Shown here piece by piece: positions 23,189 to 37,010 of a stretch of DNA of 64,000 nucleotides. Each line of letters starts with the position of its first letter. The first letter of the stretch is position 1. The notes under the pieces were generated by a model. It was not told the origin of the DNA. It worked only from the letters and a program-made list of their open reading frames with translations, and did not search any database. The translations under genes were made by a program, and so were the position numbers. The DNA is from Fasciola hepatica (lineage: Eukaryota; Platyhelminthes; Trematoda; Plagiorchiida; Fasciolidae), in contig CANUEZ040000047.1 of the NCBI GenBank assembly GCA_948099385.1, forward strand, positions 27,174,501 to 27,238,500. The letters are read 5' to 3'.

Positions 23189-24429
23189 CATTCAGGTTAT
23201 GACGGTTTATCTATCAAGGGCTTCAAAAATGTGCCAGTCATTTTACATTTTGTATAAACACGATCTTAGCGGGCAGACGATACTCAGATAGTATCGGCAG
23301 TTGAACACCGATTTATTCATTGAAATTATCAAACGCCGTACTGGAGAAGAATTTGAGTAAGCCGAGAGTACCAGGTAGGATAAACAAACTACTAGAGGAA
23401 ACACTAACTCCCAGCAAGCTCATGCGTTCAGACATATGTTGAGTACGTCCCCGAAAGTATTCATTAGTGTGCAATGTTTGTGGAGGTGGAGATATTGCCT
23501 GGAAGATGAGCGATAATAACCAGCCTTGACAGGGAAGACAAGTATGAAAACCTGACCACCCATGTAAAGTATGTTAAGCCCAAAGTAGGAGGTCTAATGG
23601 ACCAACAAATTGAAGGAAATCGTTAAAAGGGACGACCAGTTGCGTGATCGATTTCGGACAATTTCTTTGTCAACTTCACAATACTGTTCGCAGTGCTCAA
23701 TTTTCTTTCTCTTTGTAACATATTTGGATCCCTGTGAGAGATAGCAAACCAACCGTACCTCATCCAACGTAATGTCTTCAGGAATAACTGGCACACCTCG
23801 GAGTCTCGTAATTATATCTTGACTACCGACATCAGCGGCAGTAATTAGGTTCTGAGTTTTACTGCGTCAATCGAAAATTCAGACAAACGAAATCAATGCC
23901 TACAAATCATTACTTCAAAAGTGCACTTGGCAACCCCAGAGTGACTGTACTAATATGCTGACCGAGTCAAACGCCAGTGTTAGTCGCGATTTGAATGATA
24001 TGTGCAAGTTCAGTTTGATTAGGTGGGAACACCTAAGTTCACCTGTCTATTTGACTGTAAACCCACCTTATCCACGGGAACTGGAATTTTGCTTGTCTAC
24101 ACTTATTTGCGGGATTGCAACTTGACGTGGTGTGATAACTTGCGCGCCTCTATGGCCCAAAGAGCTATACACGATGGCTTCTTTAAGCCAGAGATGCAAT
24201 CATACTTAACAGGTCAATGGGTATAAGCCAGACAAAGTCCAGTCTCCTGGTCCTCAAGATTGAGGGTCGATTTGAGCTGGCAACTCACTCGGTAAAATCA
24301 GTGGAAGAATAATTGATCCAAGCAAATGGGCTTCCACTAAACCCTCCCGCTGCCTTGCGGATAGTTTCTTGTTAGAACTAAAGGCTTTGATTAGGACCCT
24401 AATCGTTCTCCTGCTTTGCGGCTGGACAC

Positions 24430-27240
24430 CCTTGCACGAATAGAAATAATTCCCTGCTGGATCGGTCGTCTGGCAGGATAATCAGGACTGCGCTGACCAT
24501 TTCATCGAGCGGCGTGGGTAGTGATAAGTGGTCGAATGCTCAGAGTTCCTTCTCTTTTATTCAACCTTTGTCTTCTGTCCCTAACCATCTCGCTTTGTCC
24601 CATCTATCCACCCATAATGCATCCACTGATAACACGGCCGATACTCGCAACGATTCATTGACAAGTAGTGTCGGGAACAATCCTCTGTCTTATAACTCAC
24701 ACTTTCTCAAGCCTCTTCAGTCTCTGGATCTCGACTCCTTCAAAGTACGTACTCTCATGCAAGCTGGTTGGCAGGTTCACCTAGCGCTGACGGTAGATTA
24801 TCTGAAGACTTATGTCTGCTGCTTAAGTGAAACGCGTATTCAGGATTCGAGTAGTGTAATTCAACTAACTGCGCCTGGTATCTCATCGAGGTATTTTCTG
24901 CCCAATTCGGGAGAATAAGAAGCTCGAGCTGTGGGTCAACGTGGTGTAGGAATAGTCTTGACTGACAAGGCTGAAGCTCGATTAACAGACTTTTATCTGT
25001 TGTGAGACTCCAGAGGTCAATTGGCTTTCGAAAGGATACGTGTGTTAAGCGTAATATGTTTGTGATCTTGGCGTAAGCCCCAACAGACTGCAGCTCAGAT
25101 GCGCAGAAGGCTGAATTTTATGATGAACCCGCCACCCTCGTTCGCAGTGCTACCTGGTGTCTTCGATGTCTAAGAAGGCAAACGTAGTGCATCAGAAGCT
25201 TATTTGGGTGGGCGTTGTGCTTCACCTGCTGAGCATAAAGATAACGGGCATAGGCTTCTCCAGTTTTGTGCAGACAATCGATTGTTTTTGTCTAGCACCA
25301 ATTTCCGACACAGCTTGCGTCGCATAGCGACATGGTGCTCTATTTCTACAGGCACTCTGAGCCAGACTGATCATATCGCCGTAAGCTACCGGTGGCGCAA
25401 TTTTGTTCAGAACTGTAGATTTTACTGGTCCACGTACGTAGAGTCGGACCATACATTAGTTTAAATGAGATTATCTCTACATCTCCATGGTCATCATCGC
25501 AAACCGCAAACCCGGTTAGCCGTGCGGCGTTTGTGTGATCCAGAAGTACGCACTCGGTATGAGCAGAGGTTAGCCCATGAGCTAGGATCTACGATGAACA
25601 GTAGTGTAGATGAGCATTGGGCTCATTTCAAACAGGCGATGCACGTTGCAGCTGGTTTTGTCTGTGGTTTTAGATTCGATATCCGTCAGAAATACTTGAT
25701 CTCGCAAGTATCGCTGAGTATAATAGAGCAAAAGCTTCAGCTGTCGAACTGTGAGATCTAAAAGATACGAAGAGATCTACAGAAGAAAGTTACGGAAAGC
25801 CTTAGGAATGATCGCGAAAATTGGTGGGTCAAGGTAGCCGAAGAAATGGAAATAGCAGCGGCTTCATGTAACAGTCAAAGGCTATACAAACCTATTCGTA
25901 ACGCCGGTGGACGGCGCATCGAGGCCAGTGAGAAGATTTGCGACAGAAATGGAGAACCCATCCATGGCAACCAGAGAAGCCTGGACGGCTGGGCCGAATA
26001 CTTTGAGGAGCACTTTAGCTGATCGCGCGCTAATGTAGTTACTCCTGTGTCACTGACTGCGACTCATTGGGTGGTACCACTTGAGCCCCCATCGGAAGTA
26101 AAAGTAGAGTCATGCTTTTGGTTACTAAAGCGGGGGAAAGTGGTGGGTCCCGACGAACTTCGCCCAGCTCTTTTAAAGCTGAGTGGACAAGCCTTGATAG
26201 AATCACCCACCGTCTTGCTCCGTGACATTTAGAGCGGGGAGCGTATTTCGTAATGTAGAGCGAGTCCTTGATTGTTCCCATCTTCAATAAGGAAATGCGC
26301 AATGACTGTAATAACCGGCATGGTTGTAGTTTAACTCCGATAGTCAAAAAGGTGTAAGCCTCGATTTTACTGCGTCGTGTTACACCAGCTCGCGAGGGGA
26401 AAACCCGCAAACAGCAGGCTGGATTCCGTCCAGCTGAAGGATGCATCGACCAGATTTTTACTCTTCGCCCACTACTTGAAACGCGTCAAACGCACCGCCG
26501 ACCGACAATAATGATTTTCTTAGAATTGAAAGGCTCCTTCGATTCAGTTGATCAAACAGCAACTTTCGGTGATCTTCATCGAAAAGGTATGCCCCAGAAG
26601 TTCGTGAACCTACTGAGATCATTGTATTCTCATACTTCTGGCCGCGTTAGAGTTTACGGTGAACTATCCGGTCGGTTCGAAACGACCAGTGGTGTTTGAC
26701 AGGGATGTCCTATGTCTCCATTCCTGTCTAACTTCTTCATGGATGAAATAATGGAAAGCGCGCTGTAAAATCTTCAGGATGTGGGCGTCGAACTAGGAAA
26801 TAATGAAAAATTTTGTGACCTAGATTACGCGGACAACGTTGTCTGTTTGTTCGAATCCACGGAACAAGCTCAACGTGCACCAGATAGACTTGGAAGAGCT
26901 GCAGCTCCATTCGGTATGCTCTTTGCGCCTTCAAAGTGCAAAGTGACGTTACAAGACTAGAAGTCAACCATTCCAGACTTGATGCTCGATGGAGAGGTGC
27001 TGTTAGTTGTGGGCAACTTCAAATACTTCGGGGGAAGAGTGACGACGAATGGGAGCACTGTAGTAGAGGTAAGCACGCGTATGTCTAAGGCTCGAGCGGC
27101 GTACGCTGGACTGCAGCACTTGTGGCAGCGACCTGATATTTCACTGAAGTTGAAAGGCCGTGTATACTGTGCCGCAATGCGTTCAGTTTTTTCGTGTGGT
27201 TTCGTGATTCGGAGTCTTTGCCTGCAGAAGATATTCGTCG
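24430..27240 (+). pseudogene. Broken EN-RT LINE (family 1), copy in A
   Basis: A non-LTR retrotransposon of the trematode type with an endonuclease followed by a reverse transcriptase. Endonuclease: FKVRTLMQAG and CCLSETRIQD (about 24,740-24,850), DHIAVSYRW (about 25,370) and ESDHTLV (25,441-25,461). RT: FLELKGSFDSVDQ (about 26,515), SGV-stop-QGCPMSPFL (about 26,690), DYADNVV (about 26,825; the catalytic Y-x-D-D has lost its last Asp), then LMLDGEVLLVVGNFKYFG and the KARAAYAGL thumb region. Several in-frame stops and frameshifts break it. It is cut off at the palindrome centre within a DIRRLEVF-type segment. The GDFN motif of the endonuclease is missing or destroyed near 25,160. Clade (RTE or CR1-like) is not settled by eye. 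Confidence 0.85.
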
Positions 27241-27259
27241 TTGGTTGAAAACCTCAAGA
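27241..27259. other. 19-bp centre of palindrome A/A'
   Basis: ttggttgaaaacctcaaga separates gatattcgtcg from cgacgaatatc. Read from the minus strand it is the natural continuation of the LINE (R-R-L-E-V-F), so A' contains 19 bp more of the LINE than A. This is the signature of a fold-back junction. Confidence 0.95.
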
Positions 27260-30070
27260 CGACGAATATCTTCTGCGGGCAAAGACTCCGAATCACGAAA
27301 CCACACGAAAAAACTGAACGCATTGCGGCACAGTATACACGGCCTTTCAACTTCAGTGAAATATCAGGTCGCTGCCACAAGTGCTGCAGTCCAGCGTACG
27401 CCGCTCGAGCCTTAGACATACGCGTGCTTACCTCTACTACAGTGCTCCCATTCGTCGTCACTCTTCCCCCGAAGTATTTGAAGTTGCCCACAACTAACAG
27501 CACCTCTCCATCGAGCATCAAGTCTGGAATGGTTGACTTCTAGTCTTGTAACGTCACTTTGCACTTTGAAGGCGCAAAGAGCATACCGAATGGAGCTGCA
27601 GCTCTTCCAAGTCTATCTGGTGCACGTTGAGCTTGTTCCGTGGATTCGAACAAACAGACAACGTTGTCCGCGTAATCTAGGTCACAAAATTTTTCATTAT
27701 TTCCTAGTTCGACGCCCACATCCTGAAGATTTTACAGCGCGCTTTCCATTATTTCATCCATGAAGAAGTTAGACAGGAATGGAGACATAGGACATCCCTG
27801 TCAAACACCACTGGTCGTTTCGAACCGACCGGATAGTTCACCGTAAACTCTAACGCGGCCAGAAGTATGAGAATACAATGATCTCAGTAGGTTCACGAAC
27901 TTCTGGGGCATACCTTTTCGATGAAGATCACCGAAAGTTGCTGTTTGATCAACTGAATCGAAGGAGCCTTTCAATTCTAAGAAAATCATTATTGTCGGTC
28001 GGCGGTGCGTTTGACGCGTTTCAAGTAGTGGGCGAAGAGTAAAAATCTGGTCGATGCATCCTTCAGCTGGACGGAATCCAGCCTGCTGTTTGCGGGTTTT
28101 CCCCTCGCGAGCTGGTGTAACACGACGCAGTAAAATCGAGGCTTACACCTTTTTGACTATCGGAGTTAAACTACAACCATGCCGGTTATTACAGTCATTG
28201 CGCATTTCCTTATTGAAGATGGGAACAATCAAGGACTCGCTCTACATTACGAAATACGCTCCCCGCTCTAAATGTCACGGAGCAAGACGGTGGGTGATTC
28301 TATCAAGGCTTGTCCACTCAGCTTTAAAAGAGCTGGGCGAAGTTCGTCGGGACCCACCACTTTCCCCCGCTTTAGTAACCAAAAGCATGACTCTACTTTT
28401 ACTTCCGATGGGGGCTCAAGTGGTACCACCCAATGAGTCGCAGTCAGTGACACAGGAGTAACTACATTAGCGCGCGATCAGCTAAAGTGCTCCTCAAAGT
28501 ATTCGGCCCAGCCGTCCAGGCTTCTCTGGTTGCCATGGATGGGTTCTCCATTTCTGTCGCAAATCTTCTCACTGGCCTCGATGCGCCGTCCACCGGCGTT
28601 ACGAATAGGTTTGTATAGCCTTTGACTGTTACATGAAGCCGCTGCTATTTCCATTTCTTCGGCTACCTTGACCCACCAATTTTCGCGATCATTCCTAAGG
28701 CTTTCCGTAACTTTCTTCTGTAGATCTCTTCGTATCTTTTAGATCTCACAGTTCGACAGCTGAAGCTTTTGCTCTATTATACTCAGCGATACTTGCGAGA
28801 TCAAGTATTTCTGACGGATATCGAATCTAAAACCACAGACAAAACCAGCTGCAACGTGCATCGCCTGTTTGAAATGAGCCCAATGCTCATCTACACTACT
28901 GTTCATCGTAGATCCTAGCTCATGGGCTAACCTCTGCTCATACCGAGTGCGTACTTCTGGATCACACAAACGCCGCACGGCTAACCGGGTTTGCGGTTTG
29001 CGATGATGACCATGGAGATGTAGAGATAATCTCATTTAAACTAATGTATGGTCCGACTCTACGTACGTGGACCAGTAAAATCTACAGTTCTGAACAAAAT
29101 TGCGCCACCGGTAGCTTACGGCGATATGATCAGTCTGGCTCAGAGTGCCTGTAGAAATAGAGCACCATGTCGCTATGCGACGCAAGCTGTGTCGGAAATT
29201 GGTGCTAGACAAAAACAATCGATTGTCTGCACAAAACTGGAGAAGCCTATGCCCGTTATCTTTATGCTCAGCAGGTGAAGCACAACGCCCACCCAAATAA
29301 GCTTCTGATGCACTACGTTTGCCTTCTTAGACATCGAAGACACCAGGTAGCACTGCGAACGAGGGTGGCGGGTTCATCATAAAATTCAGCCTTCTGCGCA
29401 TCTGAGCTGCAGTCTGTTGGGGCTTACGCCAAGATCACAAACATATTACGCTTAACACACGTATCCTTTCGAAAGCCAATTGACCTCTGGAGTCTCACAA
29501 CAGATAAAAGTCTGTTAATCGAGCTTCAGCCTTGTCAGTCAAGACTATTCCTACACCACGTTGACCCACAGCTCGAGCTTCTTATTCTCCCGAATTGGGC
29601 AGAAAATACCTCGATGAGATACCAGGCGCAGTTAGTTGAATTACACTACTCGAATCCTGAATACGCGTTTCACTTAAGCAGCAGACATAAGTCTTCAGAT
29701 AATCTACCGTCAGCGCTAGGTGAACCTGCCAACCAGCTTGCATGAGAGTACGTACTTTGAAGGAGTCGAGATCCAGAGACTGAAGAGGCTTGAGAAAGTG
29801 TGAGTTATAAGACAGAGGATTGTTCCCGACACTACTTGTCAATGAATCGTTGCGAGTATCGGCCGTGTTATCAGTGGATGCATTATGGGTGGATAGATGG
29901 GACAAAGCGAGATGGTTAGGGACAGAAGACAAAGGTTGAATAAAAGAGAAGGAACTCTGAGCATTCGACCACTTATCACTACCCACGCCGCTCGATGAAA
30001 TGGTCAGCGCAGTCCTGATTATCCTGCCAGACGACCGATCCAGCAGGGAATTATTTCTATTCGTGCAAGG
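27260..30070 (-). pseudogene. Broken EN-RT LINE (family 1), copy in A'
   Basis: Mirror image of the LINE in A with the same stops, frameshifts and YADN change, so the damage predates the duplication. One substitution near the centre (tgcccgcag versus tgcctgcag in LINE orientation) shows the arms are not base-for-base identical even there. Confidence 0.88.
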
Positions 30071-31311
30071 GTGTCCAGCCGCAAAGCAGGAGAACGATTA
30101 GGGTCCTAATCAAAGCCTTTAGTTCTAACAAGAAACTATCCGCAAGGCAGCGGGAGGGTTTAGTGGAAGCCCATTTGCTTGGATCAATTATTCTTCCACT
30201 GATTTTACCGAGTGAATTGCCAGCTCAAATCGACCCTCAATCTTGAGGACCAGGAGACTGGACTTTGTCTGGCTTATACCCATTGACCTGTTAAGTATGA
30301 TTGCATCTCTGGCTTAAAGAAGCCATCGTGTATAGCTCTTTGGGCCATAGAGGCGCGCAAGTTATCACACCACGTCAAGTTGCAATCCCGCAAATAAGTG
30401 TAGACAAGCAAAATTCCAGTTCCCGTGGATAAGGTGGGTTTACAGTCAAATAGACAGGTGAACTTAGGTGTTCCCACCTAATCAAACTGAACTTGCACAT
30501 ATCATTCAAATCGCGACTAACACTGGCGTTTGACTCGGTCAGCATATTAGTACAGTCACTCTGGGGTTGCCAAGTGCACTTTTGAAGTAATGATTTGTAG
30601 GCATTGATTTCGTTTGTCTGAATTTTCGATTGACGCAGTAAAACTCAGAACCTAATTACTGCCGCTGATGTCGGTAGTCAAGATATAATTACGAGACTCC
30701 GAGGTGTGCCAGTTATTCCTGAAGACATTACGTTGGATGAGGTACGGTTGGTTTGCTATCTCTCACAGGGATCCAAATATGTTACAAAGAGAAAGAAAAT
30801 TGAGCACTGCGAACAGTATTGTGAAGTTGACAAAGAAATTGTCCAAAATCGATCACGCAACTGGTCGTCCCTTTTAACGATTTCCTTCAATTTGTTGGTC
30901 CATTAGACCTCCTACTTTGGGCTTAACATACTTTACATGGGTGGTCAGGTTTTCATACTTGTCTTCCCTGTCAAGGCTGGTTATTATCGCTCATCTTCCA
31001 GGCAATATCTCCACCTCCACAAACATTGCACACTAATGAATACTTTCGGGGACGTACTCAACATATGTCTGAACGCATGAGCTTGCTGGGAGTTAGTGTT
31101 TCCTCTAGTAGTTTGTTTATCCTACCTGGTACTCTCGGCTTACTCAAATTCTTCTCCAGTACGGCGTTTGATAATTTCAATGAATAAATCGGTGTTCAAC
31201 TGCCGATACTATCTGAGTATCGTCTGCCCGCTAAGATCGTGTTTATACAAAATGTAAAATGACTGGCACATTTTTGAAGCCCTTGATAGATAAACCGTCA
31301 TAACCTGAATG

Positions 31312-31315
<4 letters not shown>

Positions 31316-31354
<39 letters not shown>
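31316..31354. repeat. (AT)n microsatellite in A'
   Basis: Mirror of 23,145-23,184, nearly the same length. Confidence 0.95.
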
Positions 31355-31358
<4 letters not shown>

Positions 31359-31729
31359 GGTCATATTTGGATGAACAGTGGTTTTGGTGATTCGTACCCA
31401 ACTTCACGTCCCACAACTAATAACTCGATCAACAAGTGCTTGTAAAATCACGATATTCATCTTCGTCCTCTGATTGATGATGGACAGTTGTCTCACTTGG
31501 TTCAAAACTACTCGTAATTAGAGTTTTTCTTCACCCTTTGTGCTGAGGTACATATGACTACTGAGTACAGATACCGAGAACCTCTCTGTTTCTAAGGTAT
31601 CTCATTGGTGTATGTATCGCGTTTCACGGTGCCTACTGCATGAACAGTTCACGTACTTATTCATAACCTTGTTAACTCAAAGGTGTAAATCTCTACTGTG
31701 TGATAATTCCCCTGAGTGTTTCACTTGTA

Positions 31730-31800
31730 CAGCCATGCAGAGACTCGAACTCCCAATCTTAACGTTTCTGCTAGCGCACTCAACCACTGACCACCACATA
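31730..31800 (-). repeat. tRNA-derived SINE head in A'
   Basis: Minus-strand copy of 22,700-22,770. The B box-like segment lies at 31,740-31,752. Confidence 0.55.
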
Positions 31801-34800
31801 TCGACCGCAATAACAGACTTGGTGCCAAGTATGTCCATTCATATCGGCACATGCTCTTATCTATCCCACAGATTTAGCTCATTTGCACTTATTTATTGAT
31901 AACTCTCCTTAGTATTGCAATTATAGTCTAATTCACTCCTTCGTAACTGATTTATTCATTAGTGACGGTAAAAGTTTTCTGGTTTACTGATTGTTCCGCA
32001 ACAGAACTGCCCTACGGATTCGTTCGGCTACCCGATAAGTGGACCGTTTTTCATTTTCTGCACTATCCCGATTTTCGGAAAGGTACTACCCATTGTTCTT
32101 GGTTTCTCACCAAGCTGTGAATCTTTTTCTTTCTGTCTATTTATGCTTATGGTGTAGCTCAGAGCCACGAATTATGGATTTGCCTTGGCGTTAATGGAGC
32201 TTGTATGGAATACTTCTGAGTCACTTTGTCTAGCACCAGAGCGTCACTGTTGAATACAGATTTCTTTTTGGACATTCTTCAATCGCACATACGCGTGACA
32301 GCTCACCCGGCGATCGCTGGACCAAGTGTTCACTCTACATCCCAGTCTGTCACAGCTATTGTCCTTATTTCATTCATTGGAATAGCCAGATCTGTCACTC
32401 CCCAATGAAACGAAATACATACAGTTGGAGGAGATTCATAAATATATTTCCACCTACATATTGATGGAATGGCTAATTGAATGTTTCTACCACATCCATT
32501 TCGGTGATTAATGAAACGGTGGTCAGACCATCATTTGACACAGGGATTTAGAGAAGCCAGTGTAATGACTATCTTCGGTTGGTGTTGATTACCCATCTCG
32601 CACGAGTCCAAATAATGAAGCTTGCCGTAAGGCAGATAAGTAAACGGACATGCCTTATCATATAAGTCACTGGTATGAATGATTTATAGCCTCTCTGTTA
32701 AACCGGACTTTGTATGCCATTATGAACATCTCGGTGAGTAATGGACATTGTATTATCAATAGTAAGTTGTTAGATGATATGAATAAATGTTCATTCAATG
32801 ATGTTGGTTTGTGAACATCTCAGTTTGATCAGTGATGTCAGGCATTCATATCAGTAGGTTCAGAGATCACAAGAAAACTGGCAAGAAAGTCCTGTGTTTT
32901 TATTGTGAAACGAGGTCCAATAATGTCCACAGGGGATGACCATGAACCCCAATGATGGGAGATTCGGTTATTATTCTGTTGGAGGGAAATCACGTTAAAC
33001 TGCTTCCAAATAATGTGGAAACAAATACAGTGCTTGCTGGATGTTGATATTTGCACCGAGTTCCTGGTGTTTGAACAATGCACTAAGAGTTAACACGAGT
33101 CTCGAAAAACAAACATTTCACCAAGCATGATGTAAAACGTACAGAATGCGCAACTTGGTTTGGTGCATCTCAGCAGACTTAATAATTTTGTTCGGATGAA
33201 TCAATGAGAGAATCACTTTAAAAGAATGTAAAAATAACGTGCTCCATCGAACCAAACTTCAACATGTAAGATTTTCCACTTCACATAGTAGTCAGCCAAA
33301 TGGCGGGTTTTCAGTGAGTTTGGACTGTGAGCTACAAATATATACACTCCGTTCTGTAGGCTCCCTTCATCAGATGACATCAGTAGTTATTATACTCAAA
33401 CTCCAGTGATTCCTCAACAATGAAATCGTCAGTCCTCCTCGTTGAAGCGAAATGAAATTAATAAACTTGCAGTTTACTGCTGAAATGATAATTCTTTCAA
33501 TCTGATTCAGCATTTACGGTGTTCATATATTACCAGTATATGGTTTGTTTTGATATTCAGCGCACATATTTTGGGTAATGGCCAACAAACGTTTCGTTAT
33601 TTGATCAATCAATGAACAACCAACATCTTTCTGATTCTTCACGGCACGTCAGATGATATTAGTTGGGAGGCGAAAAACTGGGACTATATTGGTTCAGTTC
33701 ATGTCAAGCATATACGCGATCATAATTATGTCACTCAAATTGAACGATGCTGTCTGTAAACACAATGTGATAATCGATCGTTAGGTTGGTTATTAAAATG
33801 ACGGGCTGTAGTCAGTATGTCTATTGGATAGGCTTTGACCAGATGATTTGGAGCTCAAATCTTGCTCCAATCAATCACCTTACCTGTCGACAGCCTCCAA
33901 TGAGCAGCTGCCCGCTTCTTGAAATAACTGACTATTTGTGTATAATAATTTATTATCCTTACGTATCCATAAGAACCGGACCCGGGGTGGACAACTTCTA
34001 GTTCCACGGGTTACCACGAGGCTATCCGCCCTGGCCAACATCGGCTTGCTTTGCATGGACACTACCTGTGTTCTTAGGATTCGGGCACAAACTGATCGAA
34101 CGTTCCATTGAGAATGTAGCTAGTAGAACTGACGTTTCCGATTATGGTAAATGATGGAACAGTGAAGATATTCCTAAATGATTCAAATTTCTAGAAGATC
34201 TGTTAGTTTGAATTGGCCATACTGGTACTACTGAAGTGAAAATAAACCTTCTCAGGTACTATAAGAGGTAAAGGAAATTTTAGTATCATATTCTAATTGT
34301 TCTTAATATTGATCGTCATACCGTGTGGACGCACTTTTAGTCCACCTAAACCACGGAATTACGATGCGGCTTATCCAAACTCGCTTGTAATTATCAACAC
34401 TGCATATCTCCTCAAATCGACTGCATCAAAGGAGGAACGATCTTTCCATTGCTTGACAAAGGTCTACTGGGTTCCAATTCTCTTACCTGTGATCGGTGAC
34501 TGTTACAATATAGGCAATAACAAACACACTAGACATAGTACAGAGCCGCTGCCTCGACATGTCCCCTATATACCTCCCGTGCACCCTAAATTCATAATAA
34601 ACACCAGTGTTTAAAATATCTCAACAGAAAACCGCATGAAACTGATGTTCATTTGTGCTACGATCGTTCATCAACGAGTAACACTACGCAATATGCAGCT
34701 ATTGATTGGTTTTTACTAAGCTCCCAATTATTGTTGTTTTGTTATGGAAATCCTAAGCAAATTGTCCATTTGACCCTGTGTGAGTCATGATTTATGATTG

Positions 34801-35156
34801 CCCCAATGGCACCAAGTAAGTTGATTCCCATCACTAATTGGTACTACGGTTTCCATTTCAATACTGCACACTAGCTGCGTGCAGTAACTAAGCTTGTGCC
34901 CACGTGACTTCCGCTAGAGCGTCTCATAAACATCCACTGACTCCTGATAATTCGTCTTTGTATTTGCTTTGATCAGAATTTTGAGTAGACAGATGTCTTC
35001 CTTCGAGTCAAAAACGATGTACAGTTTTTGGCTGGCTGAATCAATGGGATGAAAAAAAAACTTTCAAATATCAATAATACCAAGAAATTCTGCAAATACT
35101 CATGCTCAGTTTGTGGGGATTCAGGCCAGATTTGAACGGTAGAGTTTTATAGATGG

Positions 35157-37010
35157 TAGTATGAGAGGGCAATAATCGAAGGCGGGAACGTGTAGGGAAG
35201 ACATAGTTACTTTTGGATAGATCATTAAGTAAAGGTTGAGTACTGTCTGCAAGGATCTTCTGGGCGAACGTTTCACATGCCCCCGGCGGGGTTCGTGTAA
35301 CCTAGCAGATAGTTCAATTAACGGTGTGAAAGATACTCGATCGATAATAGGTAGACCCCTACAGAGAATTTAAGTATCTTTCTTCAGGAGACCAGAATAC
35401 ATATCAAGGAAACGGTAAAGTGGGATAAGAAGAACACACTAATAAGCGAAAAGGGAAGTAGTTTTCTGTTCAACAATAAATTGCCCAGGCTTCTGGATTT
35501 GGTATAATACCCGGTGTAAAGCATTCACACAGTTTGAAATGTGAGATGACCGGTTCAGCTTAGAAACCGATAATGATTCTTGAGTATCTGACCGAACCCA
35601 TTCTACATAGTGGTTCTGAGGAAACGACCATTGGATCAAAAGGATAACTTGGTCGAGAAAGGGTAAATATGCGTTTGAAACATTTGGACAAATCCAAAGT
35701 TAAACCCGACTGAACGAAGAAATAGAAAGAGCACCATGTTTCAGAAGTGACAACGATAGGTCATTTGGACTAATACGTGAGATTATTTTGGATGTACGAA
35801 GAAGCTTAATTATTTTTGCGGTAGAGAACGGGGTTATGTGCACACCATCTTTTGGAGTGAATGCATCTGCGGAGCCATTCAGTGGGTGGACGAATGCCTT
35901 GTTGATATAGTCAACGTCCGCAGCACATTTAACTTGTTTTGTTTTCTATTCACACAACTACCAAGTACCCTGCCGTGGTCGATTGCTGCTGTAGCTACGT
36001 GGCAGTTGACTAGCGTACAGCGAGTCAGTGTATTTAATTTTTCCTTTATCAGAAGGAAAGTGTATCTTATTTTAGAATTATCCCGGGCTTTGAAGAAATA
36101 TTCCTTCGGTCATCTTAAGGAATTCAACGTCGGAGAAGTGGCAGGGCCATAACAGAGAAAGTGAATTTCTAAGGGGCAGCACGTGTTGAAGAGCAAAGTG
36201 ACCGTCTCTACGAAACGTTTGACATTTTTCTACTTAGCGACGATTAAAAAAGAAACACGGAAGCTGGTTGAGATAGGAGTCTCTGTAGGAGAAGAATGGT
36301 ATCCAGTGAAAATTTCGTAGATTGATTTTGACTTGACTGGTTTGCCTGAAAGAGTAAGAAGTAGTCAGGGAGTTCTTCTTAGGCCTCAAAAGAAGCAGGC
36401 CACTGGTTGACAAAGGTGCACACAATCTTGGGGAGAATCATTCATGATGAATGATGATAATCCTGTTGTAAACCTCTGGATGAAAAAACACTAAGACCAG
36501 CTGAGTCAAACGCAGTGAGGGGTTGAGTTGAAGAGTGATTGAAATCGCCTACTGTGATGTGAAAATTCTCATCTAACAAGGAAATAAGACAAGGTAAAAA
36601 GAATCAAAGAAATATAAAATAGCTTTCTGTATGGAAAACGGAGTCACGTATAAATTTGTTAAGATGGTTCTCCTGTAGCGAGGAAATTGAGGATGGCAAT
36701 GCGTAACTAAACAATCAGTACCGTTCAGTGAGTATGAATAAACGGCTTCAGACTTGCCACATCAGGTGGAGTTGACAAAAACAACCAACCCGCCACCACA
36801 TTCTGTCTTCTACCTGGTAGAAGTCCTGTCCTGCCGGAATAGTTTGAAGCCGTTTATTGACACGATTAGGTGAGTAATATGTAATTTAAGCAATGATTCT
36901 TGTCTGCAAACTACACAAATGTGAACATGAATGCAAAAATGACCGACAAGAGTTAGTTCCGACATTTTCGCGAACCGAGAACGTATGTTTGTTTGTACAA
37001 AAAAGGGATG
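35157..37010 (-). pseudogene. Decayed CR1-like LINE in B
   Basis: Minus-strand mirror of the remnant at 51,690-53,540. The endonuclease pattern is clear: a TNIRSRFAKMSEL opening, INGFKLFRQDR, then GGGLVVFVNS, then VGDFN (36,539-36,553). The reverse transcriptase part is reduced to fragments. It resembles the split LINE at 10.2-17.8 kb (ENFHITVGDFNH here against ENLLFIVGGFNH there), so both probably belong to one family. Confidence 0.7.

Larger units (their letters stand above)
19415..27240 (+). repeat. Palindrome arm A
   Basis: The arm is the reverse complement of 27,260-35,156 (paired coordinates sum to 54,500 in the inner part) and is also matched in direct orientation by 53,541-60,988. 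Homology starts sharply at catctataaaactctacc. It lacks 72 bp present in A' and A'' (equivalent to 53,716-53,787), which lie after ctgtctac near 19,585. Contents: unassigned AT-rich sequence (19.4-22.3 kb), an interspersed repeat, a tRNA-like segment, an (AT)n tract and a broken EN-RT LINE. Short frames in the first 5 kb have no recognisable product. Confidence 0.98.
27260..35156 (-). repeat. Palindrome arm A'
   Basis: Reverse complement of A, near-identical in the inner part (27.3-33.5 kb). In the outer part (33.7-35.1 kb) it shares variants with A'' rather than A. It retains the 72 bp missing from A. It joins B directly at 35,156, as A'' joins B' at 53,541. It carries minus-strand copies of every feature of A: LINE, (AT)n, tRNA-like segment and interspersed repeat. 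Confidence 0.98.
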
